A program made the position numbers and the translations under genes. Shown here piece by piece: positions 27,577 to 35,715 of a stretch of 35,798 nucleotides of DNA (within the stretch, counting starts at the first letter, position 1; each line of letters starts with the position of its first letter). The stretch is taken from positions 86,265 through 122,062 of the forward strand of contig NZ_FOLO01000011.1 in assembly GCF_900112265.1 (NCBI RefSeq). The letters are read 5' to 3'. The DNA is from Pseudoalteromonas denitrificans DSM 6059. GTDB lineage: Bacteria > Pseudomonadota > Gammaproteobacteria > Enterobacterales > Alteromonadaceae. The notes under the pieces are model-generated. The model was not told where the DNA came from. It worked only from the letters and a program-made list of their open reading frames with translations, and did not search any database.

Positions 27577-27592
27577 AAAGGGCTATATAACT

Positions 27593-28018
27593 TTATTTAA
27601 TAACTCTCAAGTGTGAAGCTTTCTTTTTTGTTTTTGGCTCTTCTTGGCTTTGAGACGTACTTGTGTCAATTTCTTGAATTTCTACATCGTCACCTTCAAA
27701 CACCTCATCTTCCTCTGCAGTAAACACAGTGCCTTCGCCATTTTCTCGTGCATATATGGCTAGTACTGCCTTTATTGGTACTTCTACACGCATAGGCTGA
27801 CCAGAAAAACGTGCATTGAAGCTCAGTTCTGTATTATCCATATTAAACTGCGCTACTGCTGAAGGACTTATATTTAACACAATTTGACCATCTTGAACAA
27901 ATTGAGTTGGGATCACTGCACCAGGGAACTCAGCATTTACAACTAAATGAGGTGTACATTGGTTATCAACTATCCAATCATAAAATGCACGCAATAAGTA
28001 TGGACGATTTGAAGTCAT
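27593..28018 (-). CDS. sspB: ClpXP protease adaptor SspB
   Basis: SspB tethers ssrA-tagged peptides and some regulators to ClpX. The 141-aa protein has the folded domain MTSNRPYLLRAFYDWIVDNQ, CTPHLVVNAEFPGAVIPTQF, FNARFSGQPMRVEVPIKAVLA, a flexible acidic linker, and the terminal ClpX-docking motif LRVIK. Everything needed for function is present. It lies 164 bp after sspA, with a hairpin between them. Confidence 0.96.
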   Translation of the reverse strand: MTSNRPYLLRAFYDWIVDNQCTPHLVVNAEFPGAVIPTQFVQDGQIVLNISPSAVAQFNMDNTELSFNARFSGQPMRVEVPIKAVLAIYARENGEGTVFTAEEDEVFEGDDVEIQEIDTSTSQSQEEPKTKKKASHLRVIK

Positions 28019-28102
28019 TATTTAACCCTTAAATTAAACTCAAACAGTCTAAAATAGTACCAATCGTAGATGTTACTGACTACTTTAGAATAAAAATAAA
28101 AA

Positions 28103-28124
28103 GCCTTCATAATAAAATGAAGGC
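28103..28124 (-). terminator. Terminator-like hairpin between sspA and sspB
   Basis: GCCTTCAT (28103-28110) and ATGAAGGC (28117-28124) form a perfect 8-bp stem. On the minus strand it is followed by CTTTTTATTTTTATTC-like T-rich sequence. It would end or attenuate sspA transcription before sspB. Confidence 0.7.
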
Positions 28125-28182
28125 CTTTTGTTATCTTTTATATACCACAAAGTGGCCCTAATAAAACTCTATTTCAAGTTTA

Positions 28183-28809
28183 TTATAAGTGAATTTCACG
28201 TTCTGCTTCAGTTAAAGAAGCTTCAAAAGATTCACGTTCGAATAACAGTTTCATGTATTCTTTAACTTCTTTACTTCCAGCGCCAATCAATTCGATACCT
28301 AACTCAGGCAAACGCCAAAGTAATGGTGCGATATAGCAATCTACTAAACTAAAGTCTTCACTCATAAAGTAAGGCACTTCAGCAAGAATTGGACCGATAG
28401 CTAAAATAGCTTCTGTCAATTCTTTACGAGCTCCCGCAGCTTCATTTCCGCCTTCATACACTTTAGATGCTAAAGAATACCAATCTTTTTGTATTCTATG
28501 CATAAGTAAACGGCTACGGCCACGCATGACAGGATATACTGGCATTAGTGGAGGATGTGGAAAACGTTCATCAAGATATTCCATGATGATGTTTGCCTGA
28601 TATAAACCTAATTCACGATCGATTAAAGTTGGAACCGTTCCATTAGGGTTAACTTCATGTAATGCTTCAGGTAAGTTATCATTTTCAACTAAGTGAATGT
28701 CAACACTTACACCTTTTTCAGCTAGTACGATACGTACTTGGTGACTGTACATACAGTTAGCACCAGAAAAAAGAGTCATTACAGGGCGTTTATTGGCAGC
28801 AACAGCCAT
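28183..28809 (-). CDS. sspA: Stringent starvation protein A SspA (GST-like)
   Basis: SspA is a glutathione-S-transferase-fold protein that binds RNA polymerase and aids growth in stationary phase and acid. The start MAVAANKRPVMTLFSGANCM matches E. coli SspA almost exactly at the front, and GGAGG lies just upstream at the right spacing. A longer form from 28821 is therefore rejected. Family marks include HQVRIVLAEKGVSVD, NPNGTVPTLIDREL and LMHRIQKDWY. It follows the pet operon and precedes sspB. Confidence 0.96.
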   Translation of the reverse strand: MAVAANKRPVMTLFSGANCMYSHQVRIVLAEKGVSVDIHLVENDNLPEALHEVNPNGTVPTLIDRELGLYQANIIMEYLDERFPHPPLMPVYPVMRGRSRLLMHRIQKDWYSLASKVYEGGNEAAGARKELTEAILAIGPILAEVPYFMSEDFSLVDCYIAPLLWRLPELGIELIGAGSKEVKEYMKLLFERESFEASLTEAEREIHL

Positions 28810-28842
28810 GCCTACCTCCATTTATTTTTTGCTAGAGACAGC

Positions 28843-28863
28843 AATAGGGGCTAAGCCCCTATT
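28843..28863. other. Hairpin between petC and sspA
   Basis: AATAGGGGC (28843-28851) and GCCCCTATT (28855-28863) form a perfect 9-bp stem with a TAA loop. No U-run follows on the minus strand, so read-through into sspA remains possible; it may mark mRNA processing. Confidence 0.55.
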
Positions 28864-28892
28864 ACATCATTTTTACACTAAAAAGGGTTCAA

Positions 28893-29627
28893 TTAATGAA
28901 CATCTCTCCAGTATTCTTTCTTTAATAAAAATGCAAGGATAAATAATATGAATAAGAATCCTAACACTTTAATACCCAACGCTTTTGATTCTAAACGTGA
29001 AGGTTCACCCACGTATTCAAAAAAGTTAGTTAAATCACGAGCAGCTTGGTCATACTCATCATCACTCATTTCGCCAGAACCATCTGATACAGTACCTACA
29101 ATTTTAGTCACTGTATGGCCATGTTCTTCAACTTCTTCAGTGATCGCAGTTGAAACACCTTGAAGTTCTTGTAAAACATGTGGCATACCCACTGAAGGGA
29201 ATACAACATTATTTACACCAAATGGACGTGAATCATCTTTATAAAAAGACTTAAGATAAGTATAAATATAATCTGGTGATTTTACGCGAGAAATTAACGT
29301 TAAATCAGGTGGTGGTGCACCAAACCATTTGGCAGCATCATCAGGATCGATTGCATTTTTAATGTGACTACCAACTTTTGAACCATCAAAAATAAGTTGT
29401 TCTTCACCAACAGGTGTTGGAATACCTATATCTCTGAAAGTACGTTCATATCTTTGGTATTGCATTTGGTGACAACCAAGACAATAATTCATGAATAACT
29501 TAGCGCCACGCTGTAATGATGCATTATCAGTTAAATCATTACCCGCTTTCATTAATGGTACAGATGGACCCGCTGCCATTGCAAACGTTGGCAACAATAC
29601 GAATAAACCTACAATAAGTTTTTTCAT
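28893..29627 (-). CDS. petC: Cytochrome c1 of the bc1 complex
   Basis: The membrane-anchored c-type heme subunit that passes electrons from the Rieske protein to soluble cytochrome c. The 244-aa protein has signal MKKLIVGLFVLLPTFAMAAG, heme site CLGCHQMQYQRYERT, the P-rich WFGAPPPDLTLISR, a likely axial Met in FPSVGMPHVLQ, and the C-terminal anchor VLGFLFILFILAFLLKKEYW. It overlaps the cytochrome b stop by one base. Confidence 0.96.
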   Translation of the reverse strand: MKKLIVGLFVLLPTFAMAAGPSVPLMKAGNDLTDNASLQRGAKLFMNYCLGCHQMQYQRYERTFRDIGIPTPVGEEQLIFDGSKVGSHIKNAIDPDDAAKWFGAPPPDLTLISRVKSPDYIYTYLKSFYKDDSRPFGVNNVVFPSVGMPHVLQELQGVSTAITEEVEEHGHTVTKIVGTVSDGSGEMSDDEYDQAARDLTNFFEYVGEPSRLESKALGIKVLGFLFILFILAFLLKKEYWRDVH

Positions 29628-30904
29628 TATTTAGTTAACCTCTCTGGCAATGGCTTAGTTACTTCATTTTTACTATAAACAAATAAAAATACGAAGAACA
29701 TAAAGTAAGTCACAGTCGTTATTTGAGACAGAATCGTTTTAAAGTCTGTTTGTGGTGTTGCACCTATCCAACCAAGAATAATGAAAGTTACAACAAACTG
29801 AGCAATATTCAGTTTATGGAAACCACAACGGTAACGAATAGACTTAACTTTACCACGATCAATCCAAGGTAATAATGCAAGCGCGAAAATTGCTCCACCC
29901 ATTGCTATTACACCTAATAACTTATCAGGGATTGCACGCAAAATAGCGTAGAAAGGTGTGAAATACCAAACAGGGAAAATATGTTCAGGTGTTTTAAGTG
30001 GATTAGCAGCTTCAAAGTTTGGACCTTCAAGGAAGAAACCATTCATCGCCGGCGCAAAAAATACAATTGCACAGAAGAAGAATAAGAAACCAACAACACC
30101 AACGATATCTTTCACCGTGTAATAAGGATGAAATGGGATCGCATCAACAATATCTTTCTTATCAGAGTAATACTCATGGATCTTAAATTTAGTTTTGTCT
30201 TCTTCTTTTACAGAACCTTTTTTACGTTTAATTTCAACGCCATCGGGGTTATTAGAGCCTACTTCATGTAAAGCAATAATGTGTAAAAATACTAAAATAA
30301 CTAAAACAAGTGGCAATGCAATAACATGTAATGCAAAGAAACGATTTAGAGTTGCACCAGAGATAACATAGTCACCACGGATCCAAAGCGTTAAGTCATC
30401 ACCAATAATTGGAATTGCACCAAATATTGAGATAATTACCTGCGCACCCCAGAATGACATTTGACCCCAAGGTAATAAGTAACCCATGAAAGCTTCAGCC
30501 ATTAGCACTAATAAAATGAACATACCAAATAACCACAGTAACTCACGCGGTTTTTGATAGGAGCCGTAAATCATGCCACGGAACATATGTAAATATACAA
30601 CTACAAAGAAAGCAGACGCACCGGTAGAATGCAGATACCTGAGTAACCAACCGTATTCAACATCACGCATGATGTATTCAACAGATGCAAAAGCACCTTC
30701 AGAAGATGGTACGTAGTTCATTGTTAACCAAATACCCGTAAGGATTTGGTTTACTAATACTAAAATGGCTAAAGAACCAAAAAAGTACCAAAAGTTAAAG
30801 TTTTTAGGTGTCGGATATTGCGCTAAATGCATATTCCAAACACGCGTCATAGGAATACGTTGATCAATCCAATCAATCGTATCTGTCGCTAGTTTTTTTA
30901 ACAT
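29627..30904 (-). CDS. petB: Cytochrome b of the bc1 complex
   Basis: The membrane subunit carrying hemes bL and bH and both quinone sites. The 425-aa protein has about eight membrane helices. Heme ligands are seen in LRYLHSTGASAFFVVVYLHM and FALHVIALPLVLVILVFLHI. The Qo-site motif reads PVWYF rather than the PEWY of mitochondria, a variant I recall from gammaproteobacteria. LLPWGQMSFWGA is conserved. One-base overlaps join it to petA and petC, so the three are co-translated. Confidence 0.97.
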   Translation of the reverse strand: MLKKLATDTIDWIDQRIPMTRVWNMHLAQYPTPKNFNFWYFFGSLAILVLVNQILTGIWLTMNYVPSSEGAFASVEYIMRDVEYGWLLRYLHSTGASAFFVVVYLHMFRGMIYGSYQKPRELLWLFGMFILLVLMAEAFMGYLLPWGQMSFWGAQVIISIFGAIPIIGDDLTLWIRGDYVISGATLNRFFALHVIALPLVLVILVFLHIIALHEVGSNNPDGVEIKRKKGSVKEEDKTKFKIHEYYSDKKDIVDAIPFHPYYTVKDIVGVVGFLFFFCAIVFFAPAMNGFFLEGPNFEAANPLKTPEHIFPVWYFTPFYAILRAIPDKLLGVIAMGGAIFALALLPWIDRGKVKSIRYRCGFHKLNIAQFVVTFIILGWIGATPQTDFKTILSQITTVTYFMFFVFLFVYSKNEVTKPLPERLTK

Positions 30905-31494
30905 TATGCAGCCCCTTCTTCGATACCAACTATAATAGTAGTATCGTCTATAAACATATAAGGAGGGATCTCAAGATTTAATGGCGCTGGTACACTTTGG
31001 AATACACGACCCGCTAAATCAAATTTAGAACCATGACAAGGACAGAAGAAACCATCTTCAACCCCTTCCACTTTCTCACCAAAATTGCCCTTAAGGAAAC
31101 TTGGAGAACATCCTAAATGAGTACAAATACCCACAGCTAAAAATATTTCTGGACGTATAGAACGATGAGGATTTTGAGCAAAACCAGGTTGCTGCTCCTC
31201 AGCCGATTGCGGATCACGCAATTGACCATCTAACGTTTTCAACGTTTCTAGCATTTTTGGTGTACGATTTACAACCCATACAGGTTTTCCTCGCCACTCA
31301 ACACGAATTAATTGTCCTGGCTCAAGTTTACTAATATCCACTTCTACAGGCGCACCTGCAGATTTGGCTCTTTCACTTGGGTTCCAAGACGCGATAAAAG
31401 GGACAGCAGCTCCAACCGCTCCCACACCACCTACGACAGAGGTAGCTATGGTTAAAAAGCGACGTCGGCTATTGTCTACTGGCGCATTGCTCAT
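30904..31494 (-). CDS. petA: Rieske iron-sulfur subunit of the bc1 complex
   Basis: The 2Fe-2S protein that takes electrons from quinol. The ATG at 31494 (MSNAPVDNSRRRFLTIATS) has GGAG at proper spacing and starts just before a twin-arginine signal (SRRRFLT), so I reject a longer start at 31530. Cluster motifs CTHLGC and CPCHGS are intact, and the Tat signal doubles as the membrane anchor (GGVGAVGAAVPFIASW). Protein length is 196 aa. First gene of petABC. Confidence 0.96.
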   Translation of the reverse strand: MSNAPVDNSRRRFLTIATSVVGGVGAVGAAVPFIASWNPSERAKSAGAPVEVDISKLEPGQLIRVEWRGKPVWVVNRTPKMLETLKTLDGQLRDPQSAEEQQPGFAQNPHRSIRPEIFLAVGICTHLGCSPSFLKGNFGEKVEGVEDGFFCPCHGSKFDLAGRVFQSVPAPLNLEIPPYMFIDDTTIIVGIEEGAA

Positions 31495-31770
31495 CCACTC
31501 ATCTCCACGATGTTTCTCAATACTTGCCACATTGAGAATTCAGTTACAGCAGGTTAAATTACAAAAATTACTTACAAACAGTCACAATCTTAAATAAAAT
31601 CCTTATTTATTATAAGGATATCTAGAGTCGACGACTCAAATTAAGCACGGCTAAAATTTTAGATCATAATTGTGCTGCAATTGTAGCAAATATATTGCTT
31701 CTTGACTGACTGATTTATATAAATTTTATAAAAATGCAGCAAAAAATAAATTTTTCTGCTTTAAAAACAA
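31495..31770. promoter_or_regulatory. petA upstream region with two inverted repeats
   Basis: Between the rpsI terminator and petA lie two adjacent perfect inverted repeats: ATCCTTAT (31599-31606) / ATAAGGAT (31612-31619), and GAGTCG (31625-31630) / CGACTC (31632-31637) around a single A. They are about 105-145 bp before the petA start and may be operators or leader structure for the bc1 operon. No clear -35/-10 pair is visible. Confidence 0.45.
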
Positions 31771-31795
31771 AAAACCCAGCAAAAGCTGGGTTTTT
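31771..31795 (-). terminator. Terminator of rplM-rpsI
   Basis: AAAACCCAGC and GCTGGGTTTTT pair around an AAAA loop; on the minus strand TTTTTTGTTTTT follows. It lies about 26 nt after the rpsI stop codon and separates the ribosomal genes from the pet operon. Confidence 0.92.
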
Positions 31796-31820
31796 GAAAT
31801 TCTTTCGAACGTAATAAATA

Positions 31821-32210
31821 TTAACGTTTTGAGAACTGTGGACGCTTACGTGCTTTATGAAGACCCACTTTCTTACGCTCAACTTTACGTGCATCACGGG
31901 TAACAAAACCAGCTTTACGTAGAGAAGAACGAAGTGACTCGTCAAATTGCATAAGTGCACGAGTAATACCGTGACGAATAGCGCCAGACTGACCTGAAAT
32001 ACCACCACCAGAAACAGTGATAAGTAAGTCAAATTTTTCAGCCATTTCAACAAGCTCTAATGGTTGACGAACAACCATACGAGCAGTTTCACGAGGAAAA
32101 TATTCTTCGATTGAACGCTTGTTGATTACTATGTTACCAGTACCTGGACGTAAAAATACGCGAGCTGCTGAACTTTTACGACGACCTGTACCGTAATATT
32201 GATTTGCCAT
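31821..32210 (-). CDS. rpsI: 30S ribosomal protein S9
   Basis: A 129-aa S9. It opens [20 protein letters not shown] and ends in the basic tail [17 protein letters not shown], whose last residues contact tRNA in the P site. Internal [19 protein letters not shown] is conserved. It follows rplM by 11 bp in the usual two-gene operon. Confidence 0.98.
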   Translation of the reverse strand: MANQYYGTGRRKSSAARVFLRPGTGNIVINKRSIEEYFPRETARMVVRQPLELVEMAEKFDLLITVSGGGISGQSGAIRHGITRALMQFDESLRSSLRKAGFVTRDARKVERKKVGLHKARKRPQFSKR

Positions 32211-32221
32211 GATAGTATTCC

Positions 32222-32650
32222 TTAAATGTCTAGTACTTTAGGCTGTTGTGCAGCATGATTATGCTCAGTACCAGCGTAAACTTTAAGTTTACGGTACATT
32301 GCGCGACCTAAAGGTCCTTTTGGCAACATACCCTTAACAGCTTTTTCGATGATCATTTCAGGCTTTTTAGCTTGAAGTTTATCAAAAGTCATAGACTTAA
32401 GGCCACCAGGGAAACCACTGTGGGCATAGTAAACTTTATCTTTAAATTTATTACCAGTTACAGTTACTTTCTCTGCATTGATAACGATGATGTAATCACC
32501 AGTATCTACATGAGGAGTATATTCTGGCTTATGCTTACCACGTAAACGCAGCGCAATTTCCGTACAAATTCGACCTAGAGTTTTATTCTCTGCGTCTACT
32601 ACATACCAGTCGCGTTTTACCGACTCTGGCTTAGCTACAAAAGTTTTCAT
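32222..32650 (-). CDS. rplM: 50S ribosomal protein L13
   Basis: A 142-aa L13 with [40 protein letters not shown], and [20 protein letters not shown], all typical. It is the first gene of rplM-rpsI. A long leader with a hairpin precedes it, in line with translational autoregulation by L13 described in E. coli. Confidence 0.98.
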   Translation of the reverse strand: MKTFVAKPESVKRDWYVVDAENKTLGRICTEIALRLRGKHKPEYTPHVDTGDYIIVINAEKVTVTGNKFKDKVYYAHSGFPGGLKSMTFDKLQAKKPEMIIEKAVKGMLPKGPLGRAMYRKLKVYAGTEHNHAAQQPKVLDI

Positions 32651-32820
32651 TTTTTAAAATCCATTGTGTTATTAAAACCACAGGCAGTTATTACTTTAAG
32701 TAAAAAATAAAATTACTGCCGTTCATACACTTAAACCTTTTCAGGCTTAATATCCTAACTAAAATGTGTGCAAGCACCCATGATAATATAAGAACGGAAA
32801 GTGGTGGAGGCGGGAGTATA
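32651..32820 (-). promoter_or_regulatory. rplM promoter and structured leader
   Basis: A TATACT -10 with an extended TG (TGCTATACT, minus strand, 32815-32820 plus flank) lies about 165 nt before rplM. The transcript could form a long stem from GGCAGT and ACTGCC arms (near 32685-32725), with an inner TTACTT/AAGTAA pairing, just before the start. This is a plausible L13 autoregulatory leader; the -35 is poor. Confidence 0.5.
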
Positions 32821-32899
32821 GCAGCGTGAATAAGAGAATGCATGTTTTTTCTACATTAATTCAGATCTATTAATAACTCTCGATAATAAGTATCAGTTT

Positions 32900-33052
32900 T
32901 TAATGCTGAACTTTAAATAATACGAGCAAATAAAAATGGGGGTGGATAAAGCCCCCACTTTGGTCCAAAGAAAAATCGCGATGCGATTCAAAATAAAAAT
33001 AATAGGAAAACCTCAATAAAACAATAAGTCTGTGACTAAATGCACTCTTCAT
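32900..33052 (-). other. Short Phe/Tyr-rich ORF overlapping tandem hairpins (possible attenuator or sRNA remnant)
   Basis: A 50-codon minus-strand ORF starts MKSAFSHRLIVLLRFSYYFY and continues FESHRDFSLDQSGGF. It runs across three structures: AATCGC-ATC-GCGATT with a following TTTTC, the palindrome CTTTGG-A-CCAAAG, and a 6-bp G/C stem TGGGGG...CCCCCA followed by TTTTTATTT (near 32937-32960), which looks like a real terminator. The Tyr/Phe codon cluster and the terminator recall an amino-acid attenuator, but the ORF does not stop before the terminator and no biosynthetic gene follows. It may be coincidental. Treated as an unassigned element, not a gene. Confidence 0.35.
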
Positions 33053-33197
33053 GTGATAGCAGGACTGATTTGAGTATTAATGCATAAGTATTACAAATAA
33101 ATAACAATATGGAAAAAGATTGTCTTTAGCTAAATACGGCACCTTAATGATATAAAATTCTGTGAAATATTGAATTAATTCACATAACTCAAAAAAC

Positions 33198-33226
33198 TTG
33201 TAATGCTTTGACTATAGTTAGATAAA
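33198..33226 (+). promoter_or_regulatory. Possible promoter of the GAF-GspE gene
   Basis: TTGTAA (33198-33203) and GATAAA (33221-33226) are spaced by 17 bp, ending about 20 bp before the start codon. Each box matches four of six consensus bases. Confidence 0.35.
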
Positions 33227-33247
33227 GAATTTAATACAGAGTTGGTT

Positions 33248-35485
33248 ATGGCATTTTTTTATCAAGAACTAACCGCTATATTCACACAAATACATGCAAG
33301 CCATCATTTTTCAGATGCCTTGCCCTTGATAGAAAGTAAGATCTTAAGTTTATTTAAGGCTCAAAGATTAACCATTTATCAACGAAACAAGTTTAACCAG
33401 GAAATTGTTTCCCGCTTTAAGAGTGGAACGGAGCTTACTGAAATTAAGGTAAATATTACACCGCACTCACTAGCGGGTTATGTGGCAATGAGTAAAAAAC
33501 CTCTCCTTATAAGAGACGCATATAGCGATGAAGAACTGCTTGCGATACATCCAAAATTAAAATTTGCTAAACAATTCGATCAAACATCAAATTTTAGAAC
33601 AAAAAGTGTATTAACAATCCCTATCATCGCCGATAATGTATTACTAGGTATAATGCAGCTGATTAACAAAATAGATTTAAGCGAATTCGATAAAGAAGAT
33701 GCGATAAAAGCAATTGAATTTGCAAATATCATAGGACAGAAGTTTAGGTACGAATTAGGCGGCAGCAAAGCACCATTTGACTTACTTTTGCTGAAAAACT
33801 TGATAACAGAGCAACAGTTGCAAACTTTAAATAAAGAGAGTCAGTATTCACTTCAAATAAAAATGTTACAAGAAAGCTTCAGTATAAGCGATAAAGAAAT
33901 TGGATTAAGTTTAGAAGCATATTATCAAGTTCCGTTAATGGCACAATATGATGAAAGATTTCACCTTCATACATTAAACAACAAACTAAACCTCGAATAC
34001 TTGAAAAAAAATATGGTAGTGATCATAGCTGATGCAAATGAGCTTTCAACTTTACTTATGACAAAGCCTAATAATGCAGATTTAATTATGGAAATTGAAA
34101 GTGCTACTGGCTTAGAAGAATATAAAGTTCAAGTTTGCCTGCCTGATATTATTTTACAGTACTTAGGTGATAACTCGACTTCCTCTTCTGGTTTAGATGA
34201 AATTAACGATATATTAGATGAGTTTGGTGAGCAAGGTAATGAAGATGATATAACCACTGAAGATTCAGTATCCGAAGATGCTCCCGCAGTTGTTAAACTT
34301 GTTAACCGAATTCTACAAGACGCTAAAAACCATGGTGCATCTGATATTCACATAGATCCTAACAAAGGAAAAATACCAACCAAAGTACGTATTCGAGTAG
34401 ATGGTATATGTCGAGATCTCATTGAAATTCCTGCAAACCACCTTCAGGCTATGGTCGCTAGAATTAAAATAATTTCTAGGTTAGATATTGCAGAAAAACG
34501 CTTGCCCCAAGATGGAAAGTTCACTGTTAAACTAAATAATGTTGGAACAGAAATTCGTGTAGCGACTATTCCTACCGTAAATGGTGAGTCTGTCGTCATG
34601 AGAATACTAGCCAGTGGCGCTGCACTTCCCTTTGATAAGTTGAGACTTTCTCCAAGAAATAGTGACATGCTTAAGTTTATGTCAAACACCCCACATGGTT
34701 TGCTCTTAGTCGTTGGCCCAACGGGATCAGGAAAAACCACCACTTTACATGCTGTACTAGGTTTACTTAATACACCAGATAAAAAAATTTGGACAGCTGA
34801 AGATCCTGTAGAAATTACACAAGCAGGACTTAATCAAGTACAAATGAACAATAAACTTGGATTTAAATTCGAAACAGCATTGAGAGCATTTTTAAGAGCA
34901 GATCCCGATATAATTTTAATAGGTGAAATGAGGGATTTAGAAACAGCAGCTGCAGGTATAGAAGCTTCATTAACAGGACATTTAGTCCTATCAACATTAC
35001 ATACCAACTCAGCCCCAGAAACAATAACGCGTTTAATTGACATAGGATTAGATCCTATAAATTTTGCTGATGCATGTATAGGTATATTAGCACAACGATT
35101 AATGAGAACACTCTGTCCCGATTGTAAAACCCCTTATAACGCCAAAAATGAAGAAAAAGAGTTTATTATTAGACACTACAGCCAGAATTTATCAAAAGAA
35201 GATGCTCTCAAAGAATTAAACATAAATGACGCCTGTAAGCTATATAAAGCAACAGGATGTGAAAAATGCGATCAAACAGGGTATAAAGGACGAGTAGGTG
35301 TTCACGAATTACTACCTGTAAATACAGAAATTAAAAATCTTATTTATAGAAATGCACCTGTTGGAGAAATAAAATTAGAAGCCATAAGAGCTGGTATGAG
35401 AACCTTAACACAAGATGGCATTTTAAAAGTTTTATCCGGTCTAACTGACTTTAAACAATTACAGAGTATTAGTAATTTGAAGTGA
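33248..35485 (+). CDS. GspE/PilB-type secretion ATPase with N-terminal GAF domain
   Basis: A 745-aa protein. Residues ~1-175 form a GAF domain (for example SLAGYVAMSKKPLLIRDAYS and VLTIPIIADNVLLGIMQLIN). Residues ~180-310 resemble a divergent T2SSE_N/MshEN domain without a clear RLG motif. An acidic linker (~312-345) follows, then a full GspE-type ATPase: DIHIDPNKGKIPTKVRIRVD, Walker A GPTGSGKTT (~490), Walker B DPDIILIGEMRD (~552), the His box TGHLVLSTLHTN, and a zinc site CPDC...CEKC (~622-672). Such ATPases power type II secretion or type IV pilus assembly. No secretion or pilus gene is adjacent, so the partner machine is unknown. The ATG at 33248 is preferred over TTG at 33242. The GAF domain suggests control by a small ligand. 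Confidence 0.9.
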   Translation: MAFFYQELTAIFTQIHASHHFSDALPLIESKILSLFKAQRLTIYQRNKFNQEIVSRFKSGTELTEIKVNITPHSLAGYVAMSKKPLLIRDAYSDEELLAIHPKLKFAKQFDQTSNFRTKSVLTIPIIADNVLLGIMQLINKIDLSEFDKEDAIKAIEFANIIGQKFRYELGGSKAPFDLLLLKNLITEQQLQTLNKESQYSLQIKMLQESFSISDKEIGLSLEAYYQVPLMAQYDERFHLHTLNNKLNLEYLKKNMVVIIADANELSTLLMTKPNNADLIMEIESATGLEEYKVQVCLPDIILQYLGDNSTSSSGLDEINDILDEFGEQGNEDDITTEDSVSEDAPAVVKLVNRILQDAKNHGASDIHIDPNKGKIPTKVRIRVDGICRDLIEIPANHLQAMVARIKIISRLDIAEKRLPQDGKFTVKLNNVGTEIRVATIPTVNGESVVMRILASGAALPFDKLRLSPRNSDMLKFMSNTPHGLLLVVGPTGSGKTTTLHAVLGLLNTPDKKIWTAEDPVEITQAGLNQVQMNNKLGFKFETALRAFLRADPDIILIGEMRDLETAAAGIEASLTGHLVLSTLHTNSAPETITRLIDIGLDPINFADACIGILAQRLMRTLCPDCKTPYNAKNEEKEFIIRHYSQNLSKEDALKELNINDACKLYKATGCEKCDQTGYKGRVGVHELLPVNTEIKNLIYRNAPVGEIKLEAIRAGMRTLTQDGILKVLSGLTDFKQLQSISNLK

Positions 35486-35558
35486 CAATTTTAATTCTGG
35501 TGATGCATTCATCTTTAAATAATAAATAGTACATTATTTCTAAAACACAAAAACGAAA

Positions 35559-35587
35559 AAACCCGACACATTGCTGTATCGGGTTTC
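35559..35587 (-). terminator. Terminator of the rRNA operon
   Basis: AAACCCGA and TCGGGTTT arms form a stem followed on the minus strand by TTTTTTCGTTTT. It lies just after 5S rRNA and between it and the convergent GspE-like gene. Confidence 0.88.
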
Positions 35588-35598
35588 TCTTATTAGGA

Positions 35599-35715
35599 GC
35601 CTGGCGATGTCCTACTTTCACATGGGAAACCCCACACTATCATCGGCGCTGTTTCGTTTCACTACTGAGTTCGGCATGGAGTCAGGTGGGTCCAAAACGC
35701 TATTGTCACCAAGCA
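35599..35715 (-). rRNA. rrf: 5S ribosomal RNA
   Basis: Read on the minus strand: TTGGTGACAATAGCG, GGACCCACCTGACTCCATGC, CGAACTCAGTAGTGAAACG, GCGCCGATGATAGTGTGGGG, GTAGGACATCGCCAGGC. These match 5S rRNA of E. coli block by block, and GCTTGGTGA at the 5' end pairs with TCGCCAGGC at the 3' end. The ends are placed from this stem to within a base or two. Confidence 0.96.

Larger units (their letters stand above)
32821..33247. other. Intergenic region with unassigned minus-strand element
   Basis: Beyond the rplM promoter, this stretch before the GspE-like gene holds a plausible minus-strand 50-codon ORF and three stacked hairpins (listed separately), plus a weak plus-strand promoter near 33198-33226. 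The remainder is A/T-rich and shows nothing else. Confidence 0.5.

Noticed and set aside
31621..31632. TCTAGAGTCGAC, identical to part of a common cloning-vector polylinker
   Set aside because: The match ends after 12 bases and is part of a local inverted repeat; flanking sequence is natural. Chance resemblance is more likely than vector carry-over.
31715..32053. A 112-codon ORF inside and after rpsI
   Set aside because: Frame-shifted reading of rpsI and its terminator.
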